Shown here: piece by piece, positions 44,492-53,960 of the stretch
Layout: every line of letters begins with the position of its first letter
Position numbering within the stretch: position 1 is the stretch's first letter
Origin: Diphasiastrum complanatum
Lineage: Eukaryota; Streptophyta; Lycopodiopsida; Lycopodiales; Lycopodiaceae
Reading direction: 5' to 3'
Length of the DNA stretch: 64,000 nucleotides
Assembly (NCBI GenBank): GCA_029204225.1
Contig: CM055092.1
Location: 12,385,736-12,449,735, forward strand
Notes under the pieces: generated by a model
The model's database searches: none
What the model was told of the DNA's origin: nothing
What the model saw: only the letters and a program-made list of their open reading frames with translations
Program-made: the position numbers and the translations under genes

Positions 44492-45138
44492 ACAAAGTTT
44501 GGCCTCATTTGCTCCTCTTGAAGAAGCAGCCCAACAAGTTCATCAAAGGAGAGTTGTTGTCCCCTAAGAGAGATACTCAAAGATGAAACAAATGGAAGAT
44601 AAGATGAAGGTAATGAGTTGAGAGTAATGAAAACAAATTGAGCATCCTCAATTATCTCATCAATATTGAGAAGCTCCTCACGAAGATCCTTGATCTTCGT
44701 CAAGTGATTGGTCACTTGATCTCCTTCTTGCATTTTCAACAAAGAAAGCTGATTTCTAAGATACACCACTCTTGCTGGATTTTTGACTCTATACATAGTA
44801 TAAAGTGTATCCCACGCACTTTTAGATGTCTTACAAGACCTTATATGAGGTAAGATAGATCTTTTCACAGCAAGAGCAACCATAGAATGTGCTTGTGCAT
44901 CCCTTCTATCCCACTTCTTTTGTTCTTCCGAAGATGTAGAAGATGATGTTGATGATGATGATCCACGAGGTGTAGGAGGTGCCAAAGACGGAGGCCTTTC
45001 CTTATCACCATTGACCAAATCCCACAGCCCTTTCGCTATGAGAAGATTCCTCATCATGTAACTCCACAAGGATTAGTTTGTGCCATCCAACCGATTTTCA
45101 CTAAACAAAGAACCGATAGCTTCCGATTCTTTAGCCAT
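44492..45138 (-). pseudogene. Copia Gag, cut before the zinc knuckle
   Basis: The frame starts at the ATG at 45138 (MAKESEAIGSLFSENRLDG), with one in-frame stop near 45072, then LWSYMMRNLLIAKGLWDLVN. The UBN2-type gag core follows (SKSAWDTLYTMYRVKN, LRNQLSLLKMQEGDQVTNHL, LNSLPSSYLPFVSSLS). It ends at MRPNF, where TRIM sequence begins. A Ser/Thr-rich insert lies near residue 45. Gag is only about 200 residues and lacks its nucleocapsid part. Confidence 0.9.
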
Positions 45139-45266
45139 TACACTTTAGCATAGTCATTTATTTCTAACACTTTCACAATCAAGGCTAAAAAAAAAGTGAA
45201 GAACACCAGTAAACTTTTTCAAAATTTACAAAATTTAAAAATAATAAGAACTAGAAGCTAACTCAA

Positions 45267-45270
<4 letters not shown>

Positions 45271-45312
<42 letters not shown>
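45271..45312. repeat. (TC)21 microsatellite
   Basis: A 42-bp uninterrupted TC run lies just upstream of the LINE's first ORF, possibly inside its 5' UTR. Confidence 0.95.
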
Positions 45313-45315
<3 letters not shown>

Positions 45316-45352
45316 CCATGCCTCCTCACCGCCCCGCTCCCCCACCTCACCT

Positions 45353-46385
45353 ATGGCTGATGTGTCTGCGTTGGTTGCCACATCAGCACATCAAGAAAAT
45401 GGCAGCGTTGCCTACCTGCGCGGCAGAGCTGCCTGCCACGTAGGCATCCACCTCCTGTGTGCCGCCTATTGCTCCTCTTACCCTGCTATTGCTGCTCCTG
45501 TCCTACCGCTTGCTGATCCTACAAGTTCTACCCCTATTCTTCCCACTCCGATCACCTATACATCTGCTGCCAGCTCTTCTTCCCTCCAAGAACCACAACC
45601 TACAATAGGTATCCCATATACACCCTCTAAATCAACTGAACTTTTTTCATGTTGGCAGATCGATCAAATCAAGGCAGATTTCCAGATTTTGAGGCAAGAA
45701 ATCTCACAATTGAAGGGAATGGTAACCCCTTTGATCAATGAGAAGAACATGTTGCAGTCAAAAGTTGCATCACTTGAGCAAGCAATTGGGACCAAGCAGG
45801 CTGCAGTTTCGGAGTCCACTACCACTATGATACGGGAATTAGAAGCCAAGATCGAGAAGTAGAAAGAAGAGGCCCTTTCTTGGGCATCAGTTTTGAAGAA
45901 AGGCATCAAACCAAGTGCCCCATCTCCTCTGCCACCATTTCGGAAGAGAAATCTCGAGACCAAAAAGCCCACAACATTAGGGTTTGCGGGATCCTGGATA
46001 CACAGGATGCCTTGGCTGAAGCCAAACGTTTCCTTGACACCACACTAGGGCACATGTTAGATGGACTAGATACCGCATGGAGGACCACCAGAGATGTAGC
46101 CACACTTATTATCCGTTTCACTTCCCTGGAGAGCCGCAGAGATGCTCTGCGGTGCAGAGCTAAGCTACGTGGTACCACTATCTATATGGATGATGACCTC
46201 ACATATATCCAGGTGGAGGAGAGGCGTAAGGCCTTTCAGGTAGCCCGTAAGTCTAGCAGACGAGTTATCTATCGGGATGGCGGGTGCGCTTTTTTGATAG
46301 CGCTCCTAGCAGCTCTTAGTGTTAGGGATTTGGGGTACCTGGGTTCGGGAGTGCCACGGGGCCCCATCCACATCATCTCCAGATT
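45353..46385 (+). pseudogene. LINE ORF1 protein (coiled coil and RNA-binding domain), frameshifted
   Basis: The first frame (169 codons) has a Pro/Ser/Thr-rich N-terminal part and a heptad-rich coiled coil (IDQIKADFQILRQEISQLKG, NEKNMLQSKVASLEQAIG). After a stop near 45860 the next frame carries an RRM-like block typical of L1 ORF1p: HNIRVCGILDTQDALAEA, ATLIIRFTSLESRRDALR, LRGTTIYMDDDLTYIQ. ORF1p is a trimeric RNA chaperone that coats LINE RNA. At least one shift breaks it. No zinc knuckle is visible. Confidence 0.75.
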
Positions 46386-47170
46386 AGAGTATGGAACTGT
46401 GATGGTATACACTCATCATCCACAACTAGAGACCTAATTGATTTCATCACTAGCAGAGATGTATTGCTTTTCATGGAGACTCCCTACTTTCCCAGGATAC
46501 AGATGGGATTCCGTGTACAGACCTGAGACTAGATCAGCTAGTGGTCGTGGATCCGCAGCTGTTGCATGCCTTTATAGGGAGTCTCTTCACCCAAGCATCG
46601 AGTTCATCAGACATGACGAGCATGCCCGTTATATTTGGATTCGTATTGTTGAACAGGATATTGGTTTGGACCAGGACATCCTTATGGCGGCATGCTATTT
46701 CTGTCTAGTGTCTTCAACTTTTGTTGAGGGCATAGGTTCACCCTACCTTGATCTATCATTCGATATTGTCAAATTCTCAAAGCGAGGGCATATTTTTCTC
46801 ACTGGGGATTTTAATGCCCGAACCTCCTCACGACACTCAGAGTTTTATGACATCACCGACCAGCTCCGCGTTCATGCCCTTGACAGTGATGAGATGGGAG
46901 TTACTAGGATTTCGGAGGACAACTTGGGACCTATTACCCCCTATGGTGAGCATTTATTGCAGTTTAGAGAGGCCCATGGGTTAGCTATTTATAATAGCCT
47001 AACTTACTGGCCAGATTCAGGCAGATATACTTGTCATCCTCACAGTGGCGGACAAAGTGTCGTAGATCACCTTAGGGGTCACAATCCTCCATACCTCTCA
47101 TCTTTGATTTTCATATCTCTCCCACCACCCTCTCTGATCATTCTTTTCTCTCCTTCGCTATTGGTCGCCT
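46383..47170 (+). pseudogene. LINE ORF2 AP-endonuclease domain
   Basis: Catalytic blocks in order: IRVWNCDGI (Asn), LLFMET (Glu), FLTGDFNAR (Asp, Asn) and TTLSDHSFLSF (Asp-His). They are spread over more than one frame, so the reading frame has been broken at least twice. This enzyme nicks target DNA so that RT can prime on it. Confidence 0.85.
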
Positions 47171-47529
47171 CCCACCTCCCCAGTCATCCTCCCATCTCGT
47201 GCTTACCCGTGCACCTAGATATACATTCAGCTCTATATATATGCCAGTTTACCAGGAGTCTTTGGCCTCCTTACTCCAGTCCTTTCCCCATGACAATACA
47301 GTCGAGACACAAGCTTCTTTTCTTATCACCTCTCTTCATACCGCCGCTTCTCTAGCCTTTCCATCTAAGCCCCATAAAGGGGAACACACATCCCTCATCG
47401 CTCCGTCCTCTACATCCCCCGTGGTATGATACCGAATGTTGTTCTCTTCATCACCTTGTCACCCATGCACGTACTCATCCTCCCCACCTTCTCCGCTCCG
47501 CCCAACGCTCTTACCATCGCACACTCCGC

Positions 47530-48470
47530 TGTAAACGCGTGCTTATTATGACTCTGAAGGAAAGCGTCTACCGTTGACCATATCTTTACACTTCGAGCTT
47601 TATTTGAGGAAGCTAAGTACAGGAAAGAGAAGGTTTACTGTTGTTTTGTGGACTACAGGAAAGCCTTTGATTCTGTACCACGCTCCCTACTCATTAAGAG
47701 ACTTTGGGACCTTGGCTTCTCCACTGATATTATCCTGGTAGTGATGGCTCTCTATGAGAGAGTTTTGGATGTTTTAGACATGGTAGTGGCATTTCTGTGC
47801 ACATTTGGAGCACCATTGGGGTGAAGCAGGGTTTTACTCTTTCACCAATTCTTTTTGGATTGTACATTGATGAGCTAGAGAGAGTCATCTCACAGTGTGG
47901 CGGAGTTGGTTGCAGACTTGGTGATATTCTGATTGTCATCCTCCTTTATGCGGATGATGTGGTACTAGTATCTCCAACCAGAGAGGGGTTACAGTGGCAG
48001 TTGGATTGTTCACAGGACTTTTGTACCAGATGGGGATTGGGGGTGAACATTGCGAAGACCAAGGTTATGGTCTTCAACACTTCTTGAGCTTTCATGCTGC
48101 GTCAGGAGCTCACTCTTGATGGATACTACCACTCGACTTGAGAATGGGCATTCCTCCCTTGTTCAACTAGAGCGGTTTTACTTCAGGAAGTCCATTCGAG
48201 ATGCTCGCAGTAAGTGTAGACTTTTTGATACCATTGTCACCCCCACAACCTTGTATGCAGCAACGACATGGTGTACTGATCTTCCCTCATCACACTGGTC
48301 CAACATCTCACGATTACAGACCACCATGTTAGCTCGTATGATTCGGCGAAGCCCTCTGTTCCACACGAGATCCTATTTGCGAAGTTTGTTGTTCCATGTA
48401 TCATCACATCAGCTAGCTATTGAGACTGGGAGGTTCCATGGTATTCCGAGAGTGGAGTGGATTTGCTAGT
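47530..48470 (+). pseudogene. LINE ORF2 reverse transcriptase, with the first RT blocks deleted
   Basis: RT sequence begins at TVDHIFTLRALFEEAKYRKE, then CCFVDYRKAFDSVPRSLLIK, GVKQGFTLSPILFGLYIDEL and the catalytic LLYADDVVLVS. The thumb-like part (LFDTIVTPTTLYAATTW, RLQTTMLARMIRRSPLFHTR) is in another frame. The RT N-terminal blocks, still present in the minus-strand copy (KNGDPMIPGNY), are missing here: the endonuclease-RT spacer jumps near 47560-47580. Confidence 0.88.
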
Positions 48471-48975
48471 TATGTTCCTTGGATGAGGTGGAGTCGGAGG
48501 AGCACTTTATCTTTAGGTGTTGTGCCCTGTATACTATGAGATCAGAGGGAGATACCATTGCCTGTTTCATGACACGCCTGCCACAGTACGATCGCTCATA
48601 GCCTACGAGGACTCCCGATGCATTGCACTCATGATACGAGAGATGTTCCTACTGCAACAGGACCTATGTTAGACAGCCCAACAGAGTCATGTTTCTCAGA
48701 CTCAGATTACCTCCTTCTGTAGGAGAAGACAACGGGATCTAGCATTTGATGATGATGATGATGATGACCTACCTACTCATAGGGATCAGAGACAGCATCC
48801 CACTCATACTCATGTTGCAGCACGAGCTACTCGACCTATCACAAGGAGACCTCATCCCCCTAGACGGCGTCAGCGACCACCAGCGGCCCTTCATTCTGCA
48901 GCTCATATTATATCTTTCTATGGCATCAACAGGACATGACTGGATGATAGTGTCATTCCTCATTCATGACATTTA
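48463..48975 (+). pseudogene. LINE ORF2 C-terminal Cys/His motif and Asp/Arg-rich tail
   Basis: A CxLC ... HFIFRC pattern (CSLDEVESEEHFIFRCC), similar to the zinc motif after RT in plant L1 elements, is followed by a variable part. Then comes a run of seven Asp encoded by a GAT microsatellite (48748-48770), and an Arg/Pro-rich basic stretch (RRPHPPRRRQRPP). The same Asp-then-Arg layout is present in the minus-strand copy, so it is a family feature. Confidence 0.65.
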
Positions 48976-49229
48976 GCCATACCTATTTGGAGGTCTTGGC
49001 TGGAAGCCATGCATAAACATTAAGGGGTTGTACCTAGTGGCAAAAGCTTATGACTGTTGTAAGCACACTTAATCAATAGAAGGATCATCAGATTCATGAT
49101 GATGAGAGCAACCAACACGTAAGGAGGTTTCTAACTTCTAGAACACATAAGACCAAAAGTGTTATGAAATGACCATCTCTTTTGTTCACCACATTTGATG
49201 GCAATCTAAAGACTTCACACAACCTAAAA

Positions 49230-49580
49230 ACAAATGATCAATCTAAAGCTTTAGTTGTCATCTTCACTGGGATAAAGGTAGCTAGTTTAGTGAGGCGATC
49301 CATATTGCATCATTCTCTTTTTGCATCCAAGGAAGACAAACTACAAAGTCCATTGAGATAGTTTTCATCTCTTATTGGGAATTATATCGATGCAATAGAC
49401 CATGTGTCATAGGTGTTCAAGTTTATTGAGTACAAGAACTCTTTATAGTTGAGTACGTATGACTCCATGAAGGTTTTCATGTTTGGCCAACGAAAGTACC
49501 TCTATACCAAATTGAAGGTCTTGTGTATGCTTGGGTGCTTGACACCCTGAATCATGACACATGTAGGATCTAACCACCTA
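49230..49580 (-). pseudogene. Ty3/Gypsy integrase fragment
   Basis: The minus strand encodes KTISMDFVVCLPWMQKENDA with IWIAS, the block containing the first catalytic Asp of the integrase core. A decayed zinc-finger region precedes it (IQKEFFWPNMKTFMESYVLN-like, in shifted frames). Only about 115 residues' worth remains. Confidence 0.75.
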
Positions 49581-49706
49581 TTGTATCATTTTTTGGCTCA
49601 CACCCCTTACTATCCTTAAATTGTAATCCAAAATGGATGTGATACATATCTATTATACTTACTTCCCTTTCAAAAGATAAGCTTCTTGAAGCAGTTGACC
49701 TTGTAG

Positions 49707-49745
49707 TAGGGTTTAGGGTTTAGTTCAAACCCTAAACCCTAAACC
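49707..49745. repeat. inverted telomere-like heptamers (hairpin)
   Basis: AGGGTTTAGGGTTTAG is followed, after TTCAA, by ACCCTAAACCCTAAACC. The plant telomere unit (TTTAGGG) thus occurs head to head with a perfect stem of about 13 bp. It directly precedes a Gypsy fragment. Confidence 0.85.
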
Positions 49746-50095
49746 AGATTGAAGTGCCAAATGGATCTTTTGCAAGGATTAGCAGTGCTAACTCTAATAT
49801 CTCGGTCACATTATTTCGGACTGTGAATTGGAAATTGAACCTAAAAAGGTTTGTAAGGTTCGTGAGTGGCCCATTTTCTAGACTAAACGTGAGGTCAAGT
49901 CTTTTCTCGGCTTCACTGGGTTTTTCCACATATTCATCTTGCATTATGCGATAATTGTATTACCCCAAAGGGGCGAAGAAAACTAGCTGACATAGTAAGT
50001 ATAGTCCTCCGGTTACTTGGACTGAAGAGTTCAATCAAAGTTTTGGAACTTTGAAACACTGTGTCTCTACAACTTCTAACAAGCCGTAGGATCCA
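49740..50095 (+). pseudogene. Ty3/Gypsy RT-RNase H connector fragment
   Basis: The plus strand encodes LGHIISDCELEIEPKKV, VREWPIF and VKSFLGFTGFFHIFILHYA, and further on PPVTWTEEFNQSFGTLKHC, the conserved link between RT and RNase H. Shifts separate the blocks. The family differs from the Gypsy elements at 16-22 kb. Confidence 0.8.
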
Positions 50096-50114
50096 AGTTT
50101 GTGGTAGGGGTAAT

Positions 50115-50212
50115 TGTAATAGATCCTAACACCACAGTAGGGCAAACACTAACTGATCCACCCAACCTTGCCTACTCCCTGATATAGAGTAAGCCCCTCC
50201 TAGCCCAGTGTG
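50115..50212 (-). repeat. 98-bp LTR fragment of the chromodomain Gypsy
   Basis: The segment matches the low end of the LTR at 62295-62651 (62295-62392) with a single difference by eye (CCAACCTTG / CCAAGCTTG). It has the terminal TGTAATAG on the plus strand but is cut at 50212. No primer site adjoins it. Confidence 0.85.
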
Positions 50213-50426
50213 CGATGATCAACAATGGAATACACCTATTGTGACAAGAGGAAGGAAGTGGAGACGAACTATAAACATCACGAAAATCATGACATGACAG
50301 AGAAGCAAATGGTAAATTATCAAACCATGAGGGGATGGTAGCAACAAGACTGTCTAACAAAGTTGGTAGACGGGACAAAGTGTCAGCAACAATATTTGAC
50401 CGACCAGGGCGATAAAGAATTGCAAA

Positions 50427-51430
50427 ATGAAAAAACTGCTGCAGAGTTTGCTGAGATTTAGCAAAAGCGTCTCTGCGTTCGTTGTAAGAGTCCTGATCAC
50501 TTTGCCTGTGATTGTCGTCAGCCTCCTCCTGCTGTTTTCTATCATGAGGGCGTTGATGTCGATGAGTCTGATATTTATTTCCAGATCCTTGATGAGCTTG
50601 ACCATGCTTCTGAGACTCCTACTGAGACACTTCCCGCTACCTGCCATGCTCAGCTTGCTTATGCTACTTGGGCTGGGCGTCCTGTGGTCCTCGCTCTATT
50701 CGGTTACGTGTGCGCATTACCGGGCGAGAGTATATTGCTTTGGTCGACACGAGCAATACTCTTTTCTTTATCAACAATTATATTTCCAGTCGGATTCGTG
50801 CTTCACCTATTTCAGCTCCATAGACTGTTAGTATTGAGGTTGCCAGTTCTCATTCTTTTACTAGTTCTCAGATGTTTTAAGGTTTGGACTACTGTATTGG
50901 GTCGTATGTTTTTCGGCTTAGCCACTCATCTTCGTCGTCCTGTACGACATTTTGCCATTGTGGTCGCTCCCCTTCATGCGCTCTTGAAGAAATCCCGTTC
51001 CTTTTTATGGACTCCTGATTGTCAAACAACCTCTGATACCCTTTGTCGCACTGTTATTGATGGTGCTGTTATGTGTTTACCTCAGTTCATTGTTGAGACT
51101 GATGCTAGTTCTGTTGGTTTAGGCGCCTTACTTTGTCAGTCCCAATGTGTTATTGCTTATGAGGTGTGCCGTCTTCACTCTTATGAGCAACGATACTATA
51201 TATATGAGAAAAGAGCTCCTAGCTGTGAGAAAGAGCTCCCAGCTATCATCATCATCTATGCTCGTAAGAAGCGGCGTCATTATCTTTATCGTGTTTCTTT
51301 TGACATAGTTACTGATCATCAGTCTCTCCGATATCTTTTTACACAGCGTGACCTTAGTGAGTCGTTCTGCAAGGAGTCAATCTGTGACTGTAGAGAGGCA
51401 AAGCCAGTCATGACAACATCTAAACATGAA
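50427..51430 (+). pseudogene. Ty3/Gypsy gag knuckle, protease scrap and RNase H
   Basis: A CCHC knuckle CVRCKSPDHFACDC (near 50473-50515) is followed by a linker and a decayed protease region, then RNase H sequence: VVAPLHALLKKSRSF, LPQFIVETDASSVGLGALL, SYEQRYYIYEK, FDIVTDHQSLRYLF. RT is missing. A 21-bp tandem duplication (51206/51227, GAGAAA-GAGCTCC-AGCT) inserts seven residues at the position where relatives read YEKELLA(I). The frame is broken before RNase H. Confidence 0.85.
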
Positions 51431-51479
51431 GAAATCCCGGAAATAGTACTCTCAATAACTAGCTAAATGTGATCCTATA

Positions 51480-52139
51480 ATGCTTCCTGAGGAGGCTCAA
51501 TAGTAGATGGAGAGGTGGTAGCCATCAACTAAGTAGTGATAAGGTAAAAAGTAGTCTATCTGAAAAATTAGAAACTCAACAAGGAGAAAGGAGAAAGGAG
51601 ACGCAATGTATGAGCAAATGGACATTTTGAAGGAGAGGACATAAGTCGTCACAATAGATAAGCCAAAAGAACACACAAAGGACTCACTCAAGACATGAAT
51701 ATGAGAGGAAAAAGAAAGCTGGAAAATATGGCATAAAACATAGACAGAAGTAACGTCGTAAATAGCAATAAAACAATGCTGGAAAAGTACCTCTGAATGT
51801 CTGAGTAGCTGAAGTAAAGTGTCCACACGCCAATTAAGAAAAACCTGCAGAAACACCGAAAAATATGTCCCGAAATAGGCGCTACAGAAGATGTAGCTGG
51901 GCGTTGGATATGGCTGGAAATAGGTGCTGAAAATGGGCAATGGGCTGGCTGAAAATGGGCGTTGGTCATCCTCCAAACGACGACGAAAACCTGTTGGAAA
52001 TGGGCGCTTGTCGTCCTCAAAATGACAACAAAAACCTGCAGAAAAGTAGCTCTGTAGGTTGAGAATGTAAGCTGCAGATGGGCGGCCTCCTGGAGAAAAT
52101 CATATATGAAAATGTGCGCCAACCTTCCACCAAGAACGT
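51480..52139 (-). other. internal leader region of a minus-strand Gypsy-like element, with a 45-bp tandem repeat
   Basis: This stretch lies on the internal side of a primer site. AAATGGGCG recurs at 51953 and 51998 (period 45), together with CCTCCAAA / CCTCAAAA and CGAAAACCTG / CAAAAACCTG blocks. A third partial AAATGGGC lies near 51931. No conserved coding sequence was recognised. Confidence 0.5.
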
Positions 52140-52151
52140 GCTCTAATACCA
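52140..52151 (-). other. primer binding site
   Basis: The minus strand reads TGGTATTAGAGC, one base from the initiator-Met tRNA type. An LTR start (TGAACTGATTC) lies 5 bp away at 52157. Confidence 0.7.
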
Positions 52152-52156
52152 AGTTA

Positions 52157-52239
52157 TGAACTGATTCACGATAGATCAATGGCTAAGCTAGAAAAACAGC
52201 GCATAAGTAACTAGTCTAAAAATCAGGAAAGAAAATGCT

Positions 52240-52281
<42 letters not shown>

Positions 52282-52480
52282 ATCCACATAGAAGCCCTAA
52301 AAGGGAGCCCTCAATGGATAAGATTGACGAAACCAATCTCTAAGAGGGATAATAGTGCGCCCTCCAGATAGGGTCTGTGACCCCCCCCAGATGGCCCCCC
52401 CTCATCAGTGCATGACCAAATATCAAATAGGGTAATAATATCAAACCGAGGTGGCGTAATTCATTCCAGCCAAGATGATT
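52157..52480 (-). repeat. partial LTR with (AG)19 tract
   Basis: The segment begins with the plus-strand TGAACTGATTCACG next to the primer site. It contains AG repeats at 52241-52278 and a TATA-like sequence on the minus strand (GGATATACT). The U3 end is not identified; Gypsy integrase sequence appears by 52490. Confidence 0.45.
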
Positions 52481-52489
52481 GTCAAATCT

Positions 52490-52600
52490 TTTGAACTTGC
52501 TCAGCTTTTCATAGAGAAGTTGTTGGGGTTGTTGGTTTGCCAAATGCTATTCTTAGTGATTGGGATTCAAAGTTCACTGGCAATTTTAAAAAATATCCAC
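52490..52600 (+). pseudogene. Ty3/Gypsy integrase scrap
   Basis: The plus strand encodes GLPNAILSDWDSKFTGNF, the block with the second catalytic Asp; the usual SDRD reads SDWD. It has shifted frames before it and nothing recognisable after it. Confidence 0.75.
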
Positions 52601-53079
52601 ATTTTCATTAAGTTTTATGAAAGCGTCGTTGTGCATGAAAGATAAACTATGAGTCTTATGGTCTTTCTTTAATGACTCATTATGTACATATAACCATTCT
52701 TTTTCAAGTATTACATCTACTTTGTCCAGATTCCATAATGTGAAAGTCGAATTTGCAATCCGGGTCCCACATTGGGCTTTTTGCTTCTATGGCCAGCTTC
52801 ACCACATAGCAGTCCTCACTTTCCCTTTGTTTCCACCTTTAGCTTTTACAACAATTTAGAATTAATAAAATTGCAGAACAATCATCAAAACAAAATTGTC
52901 ACGACTTGGCCACCTATGGTCACCATTCATCCAAATTAGGTCTTGGGGACCAAAAAACTGTCTTATTTAAAAACAATGCTCACAAACTGAACTATCAGTA
53001 AAGGACAATGTTAGGTTCCTTGGCATCTTAAATAAAGCCCCTTTAACATTCTTCCTTTTCTTCGGTCATTCCTTTGCGA
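52601..53079. other. no gene seen
   Basis: AT-rich sequence without conserved frames on either strand. Confidence 0.5.
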
Positions 53080-53960
53080 CTTGTCTTGGCTCCATGCAAT
53101 TAAAGCTTAGATTGTCACTCTTGGCCCCTAGCAAGGTCTCTTGATCCATGGATAGACCATTTCTTTGGTCCATGGGTTCTTGTAGAGGTATCCTTTGCCT
53201 TTTTCTTTTCCTTTTTTTTGAAAAGAAAGTGGACTTTTTACCCTTTGCCTCGGGTTGTTCAAGAGTAGAACCATCACAAAATAAGCTTGCACCCCAATTT
53301 CTCTTTGCCCTTGGTCTTATAACCCTACGGTTGCTACATGTATATACCTTCTCTTGTAATTGCCCACTCTTGACATCCATTTGCTACATGTCCCAACCAA
53401 AGTATGTTGCTAAGGCCAACAAAGTTTTGATAGATGTCATATTCCCAGAAAAGCAAATATTTATCATAGTGTGACCCTTCCTACTATGTGAACTCTTTAG
53501 CATCAACTTCGCCTTATGCTTATCAACAATTCCATCCATAGTTGCAAGCCTATTCGAATCGGCTGATTTGATCCAATTCGAACGGCTAGCTGGGTTTGAA
53601 TCGGGGAAGCGGTTCGAATCGTTTGTTATTAGTTTCTTTTTGGGGCAAAAAACGGTTCAAACCGGAAACCAATTCGGACCGGTTCCGAACAATTCGGTGG
53701 TTTGAACCACCGTTCGATGCAACTATGATTCCATCAACTAGGAAAATAAACCCACTTGCAACCTATGGGCTCCTTTCCTTCTAGCAAACCAATGAGCTCC
53801 CATGTCTCATGTTGCATGATGGAGTCACACTCCTACATGGCATTTTGCTATACCTTCTCTTTCATGGCTTTGTGAAAAGTGCGTGACTCATGTAATTCTT
53901 GGATGGTTGACATAAGTGCAAAGCTACTTTCTTGCCTCTCATTAGGGATGTCTATAAGAC
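53080..53960 (-). pseudogene. Copia RT N-terminal fragment split by a MITE
   Basis: Upstream of the insert, the minus strand encodes HKAMKEKV, ECDSIMQHETWELIG and KEPIGCKWV. Downstream of it, DGIVDKHKAKLMLK is followed by MTSIKTLLALATYFGWDM and QMDVKSG. These are consecutive blocks of Copia RT. Similarity fades after VYTCSN near 53330; the basic frame that follows (to about 53066) is not recognised. The insert at 53537-53727 lies between the two halves. Confidence 0.88.
53537..53727. mobile_element. hAT-like MITE with perfect 8-bp target-site duplication
   Basis: The ends are CATAGTTGCA (53537-53546) and TGCAACTATG (53718-53727), a perfect 10-bp inversion. ATTCCATC is present at both flanks (53529-53536 and 53728-53735). 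An 8-bp duplication is the signature of hAT transposition. The interior is rich in GGTTCGAA/TTCGAACC-type segments and has no coding capacity. Removing it would bring two neighbouring Copia RT blocks together, which supports the borders. Confidence 0.88.

Larger units (their letters stand above)
40457..45169 (-). mobile_element. minus-strand Copia with a complete 3' LTR but a 28-bp 5' LTR remnant
   Basis: The 3' LTR (40457-40899) starts TGTTAGAAATAAATG on the minus strand right after a polypurine tract (AAGGAGGG) and ends CCTACA. The first 28 bases of that LTR recur at 45142-45169, immediately before the gag start; the rest of the 5' LTR, the primer site and the leader are gone. The flanking pentamers CTTTA (40452) and CTTTC (45170) are a near-match target duplication. 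A (GA)n tract lies in the LTR at about 40546-40564. Gag and pol are separated by a TRIM-like fragment. Confidence 0.75.
45353..48975 (+). mobile_element. L1-like LINE, 5'-complete or nearly so, with internal deletion and frameshifts
   Basis: The order is ORF1 (coiled coil plus RRM-like part), AP-endonuclease, reverse transcriptase, and a Cys/His motif, followed by an Asp-rich and Arg-rich tail. The end is set at GACATTTAG, where similarity to the second LINE copy (58841-60290) stops. No poly(A) tail is present there. Confidence 0.85.

Noticed and set aside
53066-53335. basic minus-strand frame as a host gene
   Set aside because: Its start is in phase with a Copia RT fragment (QMDVKSG), so it is retroelement-derived sequence.
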